Source: an uncultured Prevotellaceae bacterium (GTDB lineage Bacteria; Bacteroidota; Bacteroidia; Bacteroidales; Bacteroidaceae). From it: a stretch of DNA of 62,793 nt. The notes below the pieces were generated by a model, which saw only the letters and a program-made list of their open reading frames with translations, was not told the origin of the DNA and made no database searches. Made by a program: the position numbers and the translations under genes. Of the stretch, positions 8,096 through 15,759 are shown piece by piece (position 1 is the stretch's first letter; the number at the start of each line of letters is the position of its first letter). The stretch lies in NCBI GenBank assembly GCA_937877625.1, contig CALFJG010000051.1:1-62793 (forward strand). Reading direction: 5' to 3'.

Positions 8096-8635
8096 TCAGG
8101 GTTCGGCGAAGTCGAAGCGGAAAGTGCGGCGGAGCTCATCGGGCGTGAAGCGGCCGGTGACGAACGAGACAAACAGGGAGGGCGCGTCCCATTCGGAAGC
8201 GGTGTAGTCCTCCACGATGACGGCATCGGAGAGGAAGTCGCCGGAGGTGCGCAGCCATACCTTGAAGTGCGGAAGGAGGATGCGTATCACGTCCTCGTCG
8301 CCCCGTATGTCAAGGACTTTCTGCGGGTCGGCACTCTGGAAGTCGCCCTCGCGGACGAGAGTGTCAAGGTCCTTGCGGGCTTCGTCGAAGACGGTGCGCG
8401 GCATCTCTTCCTGGAAGTAGAGGGAGAAAGTCTCGAAGCTGCTGGCTTCGGAGCGATTGGTCTTCACGCCCTCTTCGGCGGCGTACTTTTCGAAGAAAGC
8501 GGGGAGGGATTGGGCGGAGAGCGGAAGCGTGCAGAGGGCGAACAAAAGGCTAAAAAGGCACACGCCCAGCGGCCTTACCCCCGACCCCTCTCCGACGGGA
8601 GAGGGGAGTGAAATGCTTTTGAGATTTTGTTTCAT
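8096..8635 (-). CDS. Small secreted protein of uncertain family
   Basis: A 179-residue protein with a signal peptide (cleavage near PLSAQ) and a mature part of about 140 residues beginning LPAFFEKYAAEEGV. The opening FFEKYA..EGV and the later VTGRFTPDEL faintly recall DUF4252 proteins, but I cannot assign it firmly. It has no CxxC and is not a truncated thioredoxin. The signal peptide nonetheless matches that of thioredoxin paralogue 2, including the palindromic insert at codon 9 and the coding sequence for LFALC. The gene is complete and is transcribed divergently from the toxin-antitoxin pair. Confidence 0.7.
   Translation of the reverse strand: MKQNLKSISLPSPVGEGSGVRPLGVCLFSLLFALCTLPLSAQSLPAFFEKYAAEEGVKTNRSEASSFETFSLYFQEEMPRTVFDEARKDLDTLVREGDFQSADPQKVLDIRGDEDVIRILLPHFKVWLRTSGDFLSDAVIVEDYTASEWDAPSLFVSFVTGRFTPDELRRTFRFDFAEP
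8574..8611. repeat. In-frame palindromic element, copy 3
   Basis: The perfect 9-bp stem CCCCTCTCC (8585-8593) / GGAGAGGGG (8598-8606) is read as residues 9-21 of the signal peptide (LPSPVGEGSGVRPLG). This is the simplest copy of the element. Confidence 0.75.
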
Positions 8636-8720
8636 TGTGTTACTTTGTTATGGTTTGGGTTATACTGAATGATTTTGCTGGGAAAGGCTGGGCGGCGCGC
8701 CAGTATCTTGCGGGAATACT

Positions 8721-8980
8721 TATCTTTGCAGCCAAAAGCGAAGATAGGCTGCACCTCAGCAAAGAAATCAAGCAAGGCTGCTTTCGTTTGCATTCGGTTT
8801 GCACTATCTTTGCCGAGAAAAGCGAAGATAGGCTGCACCTCAGCAAAGAAATCAAGCAAGGCTGCTTTCGTTTGCATTCGGTTTGCACTATCTTTGCCAA
8901 GAAAAGCGAAGATAGGCTGCACCTCAGCAAAGAAATCAAGCAAGGCTTGTGTTCTTTGCATTCGGTTTGCACTATCTTTG
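8721..8980 (+). promoter_or_regulatory. Four phased -7 boxes (TATCTTTG) at 84-bp intervals
   Basis: TATCTTTG occurs at 8721-8728, 8805-8812, 8889-8896 and 8973-8980, each exactly 84 bp apart and each matching TAnnTTTG. The first box precedes the first complete unit. TTTG elements lie 14 and 3 bp upstream of each box in the repeats, so the -33 match is imperfect. The last box would start a leader of about 20 nt for the downstream toxin-antitoxin pair. Confidence 0.65.
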
Positions 8981-8985
8981 CCGCC
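8734..8985 (+). repeat. Three 84-bp tandem repeats with a promoter box in each unit
   Basis: The units are 8734-8817, 8818-8901 and 8902-8985. The first two are almost identical; the third differs in the middle (CTTGTGTTCT in place of CTGCTTTCGT). Each unit begins AAAAGCGAAGATAGGCTGC and ends with GGTTTGCACTATCTTTGCC. The final unit ends 21 bp before the antitoxin start codon. The unit length is 28 codons, so the array stays open in several frames, but there is no sign that it is translated. Confidence 0.92.
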
Positions 8986-9006
8986 AGAACAACCACGATT
9001 GAGACT

Positions 9007-9276
9007 ATGACTTCTTTAGAACTTTCCTCCGAACTGTTTCGCGAGTTGAGCATCATCTCGCAGGACGAGACGATGATGCAGAAAGCCGTGAAGGCACTGC
9101 GTCGCATTACGGAAAAGATGCGGGCGAAGGATGCGACGCGCACGGAACAAGAACTATATGTAGAAGAAAGCCTTACGCGCGCTGTTAGCGAAGTACGGGC
9201 GGCCAAGCAGTCGGGTACGACGCTGCAAACTGCCGAAAGCTTTTTGTCTGATATGCAAAATGGTTTTGCGGTATGA
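9007..9276 (+). CDS. Antitoxin of RelE/ParE-type pair
   Basis: An 89-residue, mostly helical, charged protein (ELSSELFRELSIISQDET, then VKALRRITEKMRAK) that resembles Bacteroidales antitoxins paired with RelE/ParE toxins. The N-terminal part likely contacts DNA or dimerises and the C-terminal part (TLQTAESFLSDM) wraps the toxin; this is inference from family behaviour. The ATG at 9007 is preferred because it follows the last promoter box by a short leader; longer readings would run through the tandem repeats. The stop overlaps the toxin start by four bases. Confidence 0.75.
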   Translation: MTSLELSSELFRELSIISQDETMMQKAVKALRRITEKMRAKDATRTEQELYVEESLTRAVSEVRAAKQSGTTLQTAESFLSDMQNGFAV

Positions 9277-9611
9277 GAGTTGCAGCCATTTATGTTTCCG
9301 ACGAGTTCAGGCGGCAGTTTAAAAAGTTGGCAAAGAAGTATAAGTCGCTGGTAAGTGATTTTGCCACATTCAAGACTTCTTTGGAAGAGAATCCTCTTCA
9401 AGGCGTTGACTTGGGCGGCGGAGTAAGGAAAATCCGAATGGCTGTTGCAACCAAAGGACGTGGCAAAAGCGGCGGCACTCGCGTCATTACCCTCAACGTT
9501 AAAATCGGACAAGAGGAAGATATAGAGATAACCCTTCTCACAATATATGACAAGAGTGAGATTAGCAATGTTTCCAATGCTTACATTGCCGATATTGTAA
9601 AAAGTCTCTGA
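9273..9611 (+). CDS. RelE/ParE-superfamily toxin
   Basis: A 112-residue protein with the compact layout of RelE/ParE toxins: an N-terminal two-helix segment (SDEFRRQFKKLAKKYKSL), then beta strands with basic residues (GGGVRKIRMAVATKGRGKSGG, TRVITLNVKIG) and a final strand (ITLLTIYDKSE). The K-x-x-G...R-V-I pattern is common in the Bacteroidales branch. RelE members cleave ribosome-bound mRNA and ParE members inhibit gyrase; sequence alone does not decide which applies. It is coupled to the antitoxin by an ATGA overlap and followed by a strong terminator. Confidence 0.82.
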   Translation: MRVAAIYVSDEFRRQFKKLAKKYKSLVSDFATFKTSLEENPLQGVDLGGGVRKIRMAVATKGRGKSGGTRVITLNVKIGQEEDIEITLLTIYDKSEISNVSNAYIADIVKSL

Positions 9612-9630
9612 TTTCATTTCTTCGCTTTAT

Positions 9631-9668
9631 ATCCCCCTATTATAATTGCCGAATAGGGGGATTTTTCT
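9631..9668 (+). terminator. Intrinsic terminator after the toxin gene
   Basis: An 11-bp perfect stem (9631-9641 with 9652-9662) and a 10-nt loop are followed by a short U-tract. It lies 20 bp beyond the toxin stop. Confidence 0.85.
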
Positions 9669-9794
9669 TGCTATTATTTATTGTCAAAGCGTGGTTCGTG
9701 CAGCACGGCTTGCTGCCTTTTGGCTATTTCCCTTCGCTACTCGCTTCCAGCCTACGCCGCACTGATGCGCGGCGGGCTGACGAAGCGGCTCCGG

Positions 9795-12473
9795 TCAATG
9801 ACCTTTGGGTTCAAAGCGGTACGAGAAGGAGAGGGCGACGTAGCGGTGGAAGAATTCCCAGCGGTATTCCTCGCGACTGTTGGCACTGACCTCGGCGTAG
9901 TGCGGTGAGCCCTGGTTCAGGATGTCTTGCGCCTCGAAGGCCACTCGCCCACGGCCTTTCAGGCATTTCCAAGTGACGGAGGCATTCCACTGCAGGCGGT
10001 TGCGGTTGTAGCCGCTGCCCGTGTAGCCGCGGTGCGCCTCGTCGGTGAAGTCGGTCATCAGCTCGAAGTGGCCGAGCTTCCAGAGGGCGAAGAGGCCGAA
10101 GGAGTAGTCGTAGAGGTCGTAGTTGTCGGCAAGGCTGTTGCGCTGGCCGGTGTATTCGAGGTTGCCCTTGAGCGCCAGTTCCCATGTCTCGCGTTCGTAG
10201 GAGAGCACCGTGCCGCCGCCGAAGCCGTGGCGGCGCTGGCTGTTCAGGCGGAAGCCCTCGCCCGTGTCGGTGAGGTAGGCATAGCGTTTGGCGAAGGAGG
10301 CGCGCAGGTGCTGGAAGCGCAGGCGCAGGTGGTCGCCGAAGCCCTGGTCGAAGCTGCCGCGCAGTTCTAACTTGGAGCCGCCGCGCACGTTGGCGAAGGT
10401 GGTGTGGTAGGCGGCTGTCAGCGGGTTGTAGGCCACAAGATCCTGCACGGGACTGTATTCGCGGCTGAAGGAGACGCCTGCCGTGGCGACGCGCTGTCGG
10501 CGTACGACGTTGGCCGTGTAGCCGAGCGAGGCGTTGAGGGAGCTGCTGTTGCGCAGGGCGGGATTGCCGGCACTCGTGTTGAGCGGATCGGAGGTGTTGA
10601 GGTAGCCCACGGTCTTGAGTATGTCGGGCTGCGACATGCTGTAGGAGGCGTTGAGCTCGAGCTTGTTCTGCTTGTCTATCTTGTAGACGGTCTTCACGGA
10701 GGGTGCGAGGAGCCAGGCCGTGCGCGTGGCGGTGGTGTCTAAACTGCCGCGCCGATAGTCCATACGCTCTATGTTGCGCTCCACACGAAGGCTCGGCAGC
10801 AGCTGAAAGGGCTGGAAGTTCATCGTGGCATTAAGGCTCAGACTGTGGTTCTGATTGGCATCGCGGCGGCGGTAGCTGTTGGCGTTGTCAAGCACGCCGT
10901 TGGCGAGCATCTCCTGCTGCGAGTGGCCATTATGGTTGCGATATTGATAGGTGACTCCCGCCAGTACGTTCTTCCCAAACCAGCGGTCGTAGGAGGTGCG
11001 GAAGGTGAGGCGCAACTGATGCGAGGGGCGACTGAGCGTTTGCAGATAGTCTGCGCTCGACCCTTCAGAGAGATAGTCAATGTGGCGCGCCGTACTGCCC
11101 TCGCGCGTGTAGTTGTCATAGAAAACGTTGGCAGTGAAGTCGAGGTGGCTCTTGTCGGCAAAGAAGTGCTGATAAAGGGCACTGACCTGTCCGCTGCCGC
11201 CCTGCTGCTGCGAAGTCTCCCGGGATTGCTGCTGCGACACGGCAGCATCGGCCTCGTCGTAGCGCGTCAGCGTAGCATCGTTGGCCGTGCGCGTCTTGGA
11301 AAGGCTGAAGGAGTAGTCCAGCGTGAACGTCTTGGCACTGTCGGGGCGCAGGACGAACTGCCCGGAGACGTTAGGCAGGAAGGCGTGGGAATAGTCGTTG
11401 CGGTGTCGACGCTCGCGGCTGAACGCTTCGCCCGACAGGAAGCTCTCTATCGCCGTCTCGCTCCACTGGCTGCGGTCGAAGTGGTCGAGGTGGGCGTTGA
11501 TGGTGAACGTGCTCTTGTCCTCGCCCTTGGCGCGCGGCATCATCCAGCTGTTGTACCATCCGCCCGCGCCGTAGGTCTGAGTCCCCAAGCCGTAGTTGCT
11601 CTCACTTGAGCTTGTGACGTTGCGCCCGAAGCGGCGGCCTATGTTGTTCCAGTCGGCAAACACCATCGCCTGCGTCTTGGTGGCTAAGCGCAGCGCATCG
11701 AGCTTTGCCAGCGCGTGAGCAGGCAGGAGGCCCTGCGCCTCCAGTCCGGCGTACCACTTGTCGAGCCAGCCCTCTTTCACCTGCAGGTCGAGTACGAGGT
11801 CTTCTTCCCCATCGTCGCGCTCCGCCTTGCGTGCCGCCTCGCTCTGCTTGTTGTAGCCCTTTATCTTGTCCAACGCCTCGGCGGGCAGCTGGCGCAGCAG
11901 GTCGGCGGAGAGGCTCTCCTGCCCCTGCACGAGGATGCGCACGGGCTTGCCGTTCCACGTCAGTTCGCCGTCCTTCAGCACCACGCCCGGCAGCTTCTGC
12001 AACAAGTCTTCAAGGCGGGCGCCCTCTTCCAGCTGAAAAGCCTCGGGGTGGAACACCACGGTGTCGCCGTGCATCGTGAAGCGGCGCGCCTTCGCCTTGA
12101 CGACGGCCTCGCTGAGGAGCACTTCGGAGGGCCGCAGGGCGATGTCGCCCAGGGCGAGTGTGTCCTTGCCGTCGGTGATGGCGAAGACGCGCTTTGCGCC
12201 GTAATAGCCCGGGCACTCCACTTTGAGCGTGACGTGCTCGCAGTCCGTGCCGAAGGGCATCTCGCCCAGTCCGAGCGAGTCCGTCTCGTAGCCCGACTGC
12301 CGGCCGATGCTGACCGCGCCGCCGTAGTCCCAGCGCAGTTCCACTTCGTAGGTTGCGCCCTCGATGGGCTGGCGGGTCACTGCGTCAACGACGCGAAAAG
12401 TAATCACATCGGCCCAAAGCGGTTGCCCCGTCAAGGCAACCACGGCCATCAAAGTCAAAAGTATGCGTTTCAT
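9795..12473 (-). CDS. TonB-plug outer-membrane beta-barrel protein
   Basis: The 892-residue product has a signal peptide (MKRILLTLMAVVALTG), a carboxypeptidase-like regulatory beta-sandwich (about residues 22-110), a plug-like region (AVVKAKARRFTMHGDTVVF...LEDLLQKLPGVVL, residues about 125-220), and a long barrel with alternating aromatic strands ending in SFSYRF. This is the layout of the short SusC-like 'outer membrane beta-barrel family protein' group. A SusD partner is not present next to it, so uptake of a glycan cannot be assumed. The gene is G+C-rich like the thioredoxin genes. Its substrate is unknown. Confidence 0.88.
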   Translation of the reverse strand: MKRILLTLMAVVALTGQPLWADVITFRVVDAVTRQPIEGATYEVELRWDYGGAVSIGRQSGYETDSLGLGEMPFGTDCEHVTLKVECPGYYGAKRVFAITDGKDTLALGDIALRPSEVLLSEAVVKAKARRFTMHGDTVVFHPEAFQLEEGARLEDLLQKLPGVVLKDGELTWNGKPVRILVQGQESLSADLLRQLPAEALDKIKGYNKQSEAARKAERDDGEEDLVLDLQVKEGWLDKWYAGLEAQGLLPAHALAKLDALRLATKTQAMVFADWNNIGRRFGRNVTSSSESNYGLGTQTYGAGGWYNSWMMPRAKGEDKSTFTINAHLDHFDRSQWSETAIESFLSGEAFSRERRHRNDYSHAFLPNVSGQFVLRPDSAKTFTLDYSFSLSKTRTANDATLTRYDEADAAVSQQQSRETSQQQGGSGQVSALYQHFFADKSHLDFTANVFYDNYTREGSTARHIDYLSEGSSADYLQTLSRPSHQLRLTFRTSYDRWFGKNVLAGVTYQYRNHNGHSQQEMLANGVLDNANSYRRRDANQNHSLSLNATMNFQPFQLLPSLRVERNIERMDYRRGSLDTTATRTAWLLAPSVKTVYKIDKQNKLELNASYSMSQPDILKTVGYLNTSDPLNTSAGNPALRNSSSLNASLGYTANVVRRQRVATAGVSFSREYSPVQDLVAYNPLTAAYHTTFANVRGGSKLELRGSFDQGFGDHLRLRFQHLRASFAKRYAYLTDTGEGFRLNSQRRHGFGGGTVLSYERETWELALKGNLEYTGQRNSLADNYDLYDYSFGLFALWKLGHFELMTDFTDEAHRGYTGSGYNRNRLQWNASVTWKCLKGRGRVAFEAQDILNQGSPHYAEVSANSREEYRWEFFHRYVALSFSYRFEPKGH

Positions 12474-12639
12474 AAGCGGATTTATGCGATGCTATGCGCA
12501 GATTGCGCGCGGAGGAGAAGCCCCCTCATCTTATATATACGCATACGTCCCACAATTTTTTAGCTCAGGAAACTCTTTTCACAGACTCTTTCTTGCCAAG
12601 GCAGACTTCAAGCGGGCTTGGACTGTTCTTATGGCTTAA

Positions 12640-13395
12640 CGAAAAATTCAAAATTTTGTACGCAGTGCGTACACAATTGACGTGGACACATCTTCGTTCA
12701 ATGATGGCTATCAAAGACCCGCTCGAGTGCCAATTCTATATGGAAATGACACGCATAGAACATTGGGACACGCACACATTGGACACCAAGATAGACGGGC
12801 AACTCTACCAACGAACTGCTATAAGCCGTAGGCCAGAAGCCGTTATCAAGCAAGAACTGGATAGCGTCAAGGAAACAAACCAACTTATTCCCGACTTGGT
12901 GTTCCGCAGCAGTTACTTGTTGGATTGCTTGGCTTGCCAGACATATATTCTGAAAAGGAACTTGAGTCCGCAATAATTTCTCAATTAGCGGAGTTTATAA
13001 AAGAATTTGGCAACGACTTTACGTTTGTGGCACGTCAAAAACGTATAACGGTTGATAGCACAGACTACTATATTGACTTGCTATTCTTCCATCGCGAGTT
13101 GCGCCGCCTTGTGGCGATAGACCTCAAACTCGGTAAATTCAAACCTGAGTACGAAGGACAGATGTTGCTTTATCTGCGTTATTTGAACCAAAACGAGCGT
13201 AAGGCATGGGAAGAATCGCCCATCGGCTTGGTACTATGCTCTGAGGGCAATACAGAACACATTGAGTATCTGATGCTCGATGAGAATAGTCCCATTAAAG
13301 TGGCGCAATACTACACCCAACTGCCCGACAAAAAGGTATTAGCCGATAAATTGAAACGAGCCATAGCCATTGCCCGCGAACTCTATTTGGAGTAA
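12640..13395 (+). pseudogene. DUF1016/YhcG-like PDDEXK nuclease remnant
   Basis: Two adjacent frames together match the C-terminal two-thirds of DUF1016 (YhcG-like) proteins. The first reads LTWTHLRSMMAIKDPLE...EHWDTHTLD...PDLVFRSSYLLD. The second continues LGLPDIYSEKELESAI and the nuclease core (STDYYIDLLFFHRELRRLVAIDLK). The switch falls at about 12925: one missing A after GGAT restores the family sequence L-D-M-L-G-L-P. The N-terminal DUF1016_N domain (about 150 residues) is absent upstream. The gene is therefore truncated and frameshifted, though the catalytic-domain reading frame remains open for about 156 codons. Confidence 0.85.
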
Positions 13396-13529
13396 GAGCA
13401 GAAAAGTAAGGAAGAATAGTCCTCCTTTTACAGATACGCCGAAAGCTCGTCTATCTCTTCACCTTCTTTTAAGTGTGTCCCTTGCAAAATTTTATCCAGC
13501 CACACCTAACTGCACACGCTTCGGCTCAG

Positions 13530-13670
13530 TTATAGATAAACAGTCAGCTTGTCTATCTCAAAGAGCGTGATGTCGCGGAACTCACGGGGTACTCCCGACA
13601 ACGGCACGCGGATTTTGTGCGTGTCCCGACGGCGGTCTGCCGTAATGGATGCTCTGAGTTCAATAGTAGT
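13530..13670 (-). pseudogene. Fragment of unidentified coding sequence
   Basis: The minus strand reads a plausible protein end, ELRASITADRRRDTHKIRV, then VPREFRDITLFEIDKLTVYL and a stop at 13530-13532. There is no ATG start and the upstream part is low-quality sequence (a run of isoleucine codons). It is probably the tail of a lost gene; I cannot name a family. Confidence 0.35.
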
Positions 13671-13711
13671 TATTATTATGATGTTTGAAACGTTTCGGGT
13701 TCAAACTCAAA

Positions 13712-13837
13712 CTAATAGTCATCCTCGTCGTCGCCGAAGCCGCCGACCTTTGTGTCGAAGCCCTCGTCGCTGATGACGCTCTTGACACCAGAGCTGCCGC
13801 ATAGCCTCTGGGAGTGTTGAATCTTGAAGACTTCCAT
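13712..13837 (-). CDS. 41-residue acidic, glycine-rich small protein
   Basis: An intact ATG-to-TAG frame starts MEVFKIQHSQRL, continues CGSSGVKSVISDEGFD and ends TKVGGFGDDEDDY. The first third is basic and hydrophobic and the last third is acidic and glycine-rich, a design I associate with short unannotated Bacteroidales peptides; that memory is not verified. It lies between two coding remnants, 22 bp downstream of the stop of the first. It has no signal peptide or membrane segment. It might be a peptide precursor, a small regulator or chance. Confidence 0.45.
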   Translation of the reverse strand: MEVFKIQHSQRLCGSSGVKSVISDEGFDTKVGGFGDDEDDY

Positions 13838-13859
13838 CGAAGGCTTCTGATTGTCTTTC

Positions 13860-13994
13860 TTATTCTACACACTTGAGGCCGTCCGCCACGATGATGCCGC
13901 GGATGGTGTCGCCGGCAGGGATGCCGTCGAGGCGGTAGCGGCGGACGGGTGTCTGCCCGGCGGCCTTTTGGCGTACGGCCGTGATGCCGGTCGC
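13860..13994 (-). pseudogene. C-terminal remnant resembling a Bacteroidales secreted-protein tail
   Basis: About 44 codons read ITAVRQKAAGQTP, then VRRYRLDGIPAGDTIRGII and end at a TAA. The R-Y-x-L-D-G...R-G-I pattern resembles the last ~40 residues of many Prevotella-type extracellular proteins. A TAG stop directly precedes the fragment at 13995-13997 and no start is present, so the rest of the gene is gone. Confidence 0.45.
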
Positions 13995-14084
13995 CTAACT
14001 GTCAAAGACCTTACGTTGCATCGCAGATAGCAACAGATACCTCGGGCGCACCAGTATGCAGTGTACGTTTCTTATTTAGGAGGC

Positions 14085-15650
14085 TTAGAACTTAAAGCCG
14101 AGGGTAAGCATAAAGTTGTTACGGTTGAGGTCGATTTCCTGTCCTTGTAGCTTTGCGCCGAGGTCGTTGTCATACACTTGGAACGCGTAGGCCGTGCCTT
14201 TTTGTGCTTGATACTGATAAGCAAAATCGGCATAGAAATTATTGTGTCGGTAGCCGAAACCTACGGTGAGGCGGTTTATCTCGCCGAGGTTGACAAAGTC
14301 GGTGCCGCTGGCGTAGTTGCTGCTCTGTCCGTCCACAAGATGATTGAGGAAGGCATCGTCTTTCATCGGTGCGCTGACATAGTTGTAGCCTGCCCGAACA
14401 AAGAAGCCAGGAAGGACGTTAGCTTCTGCACCGATGCGTATGGTGCTTTGTCCTTTTAGGCAGGCTTTCATCTCGTCTTTGAGTGCATAGTCGCGGTTGC
14501 CGCTTCCGCCGTAGTCGTAATAGTCGTCGTGGTCGGGATATGACACGCTGGCTGTGGTCAGGTCGCTGTATTCGTATTCCACGTCGAGGGCCACTTTGTT
14601 GGCAATCGTAGTGGCGGCGGCGAGTGAGAACTTCCACGGTGTGCGCACCTTATAGTCGTAGGGCTGTATGCCGTCGCTGGCTTCGGTGTATGATACTTGG
14701 CCTAAATCGTTATAGTTGGGTACGCTGACGTAGTTGTATGACTCGTAGGTGAGATCGTACCACGTGGGGGTGTGTATTGCCAGTCCGATGCGGAAGGGAC
14801 TTTCGGCGATGGGTCGGAGGATAACGCCTGCTTTCACATCAAAACCTGAACCTTTGAGTTTCTCATCGTTTTGGAAGAGATAGCCCTCGGCGTAGTTGTT
14901 TTGGTATTCGAAGTAGTCCACCGCGCTGTGCTGATTTACGTCGTAGAGTCCAAAGGCGAGGCCGGCGTATATTTGTTCGTCAAAATTCATGCCTAAGGAG
15001 AAGTCGAACTGTGAGATGCCTCCCCATTGTGCGCGCTTAAACTCGTAGCGGTCGGCTGCGAGTGGTGCATAGTCGGTGACGTTGCCGTCGGCATCGCGCA
15101 CGGCTTGTATCGCCCCGGCATCGTAGCCCACGCCGGTGAAGAGCGGCACGCTATAATAGTCGTCGTCGTAGTCGAGATCCACGCCGCGGAAATAACCTAT
15201 GTCGGCCATCGTCTGTGTCTGTGAGAGGCCACCCGTTAGGCCGTTTATGCCGATAAACTGCTTGAAGTTGCGACGCTTCTGATAGTTGAACCCGAAGTTC
15301 ACAAACTTAAGGCTGTTGCCGTCAACGTTGGTTTTGAACACGATACCTGCTTGGTCGAACGAGGCTCGGCTCTTATCAATGTCCATAAAACTCTCGCCGT
15401 TGGGTTGCGACGTGAAACTACCCGTGAGTGAGAAATCGTTGCGCCGATAAAGGCCGATGGCTGCGGGGTTGGTGGCCATTGTGCTGAGGTCGGCACCGAG
15501 GGCGTTCATCGCGCCGCCCATTCCCACGAAGCGGGCGGTACCATTGAGGTCTTGGTCGGTGAGGGCTTGCACTTTATAAATGTCCTGTGCGTAGGCTGAG
15601 GCTGCAAGCGATGCGAGCAACAGGGCTGCGGGAAGGATTTTGTGTGTCAT
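14085..15650 (-). CDS. OMPP1/FadL/TodX-family outer-membrane channel
   Basis: A 521-residue protein with a cleavable signal (LLLASLAASAYAQ) followed by the family's N-terminal hatch region (TARFVGMGGAMNALGADLSTMATNPAAIGLY) and a beta-barrel of alternating aromatic strands ending in LTLGFKF. Family members carry hydrophobic compounds across the outer membrane in E. coli (FadL); Bacteroidales homologues are often labelled hemin receptor without direct proof. It starts 109 bp downstream of the Trp/Tyr/Gly-rich protein gene on the same strand, so the two may be cotranscribed. The substrate is unknown. Confidence 0.88.
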   Translation of the reverse strand: MTHKILPAALLLASLAASAYAQDIYKVQALTDQDLNGTARFVGMGGAMNALGADLSTMATNPAAIGLYRRNDFSLTGSFTSQPNGESFMDIDKSRASFDQAGIVFKTNVDGNSLKFVNFGFNYQKRRNFKQFIGINGLTGGLSQTQTMADIGYFRGVDLDYDDDYYSVPLFTGVGYDAGAIQAVRDADGNVTDYAPLAADRYEFKRAQWGGISQFDFSLGMNFDEQIYAGLAFGLYDVNQHSAVDYFEYQNNYAEGYLFQNDEKLKGSGFDVKAGVILRPIAESPFRIGLAIHTPTWYDLTYESYNYVSVPNYNDLGQVSYTEASDGIQPYDYKVRTPWKFSLAAATTIANKVALDVEYEYSDLTTASVSYPDHDDYYDYGGSGNRDYALKDEMKACLKGQSTIRIGAEANVLPGFFVRAGYNYVSAPMKDDAFLNHLVDGQSSNYASGTDFVNLGEINRLTVGFGYRHNNFYADFAYQYQAQKGTAYAFQVYDNDLGAKLQGQEIDLNRNNFMLTLGFKF

Positions 15651-15759
15651 AGGTGTGTTGATGAGAAAGTATTGGGGTTATATCGTGCCGCGTGGCTACA
15701 CGGCTTGTGTTTTGTTGAGTAGGGAAATAGTGTGTGAATAAAGGTTTTTGCTTTGGTGA

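Noticed and set aside
8096..8635. Truncated fourth thioredoxin gene
   Set aside because: Only the signal peptide resembles the thioredoxin genes; the mature part is a complete, different protein with its own stop.
8734..8985. CRISPR array
   Set aside because: The repeats are contiguous 84-bp units without spacers, and no cas gene is present.
8640..9617. Repetitive open frame across the tandem repeats on the minus strand
   Set aside because: The 84-bp period is a multiple of three, so any frame without a stop stays open; it also runs antisense to the toxin-antitoxin genes.
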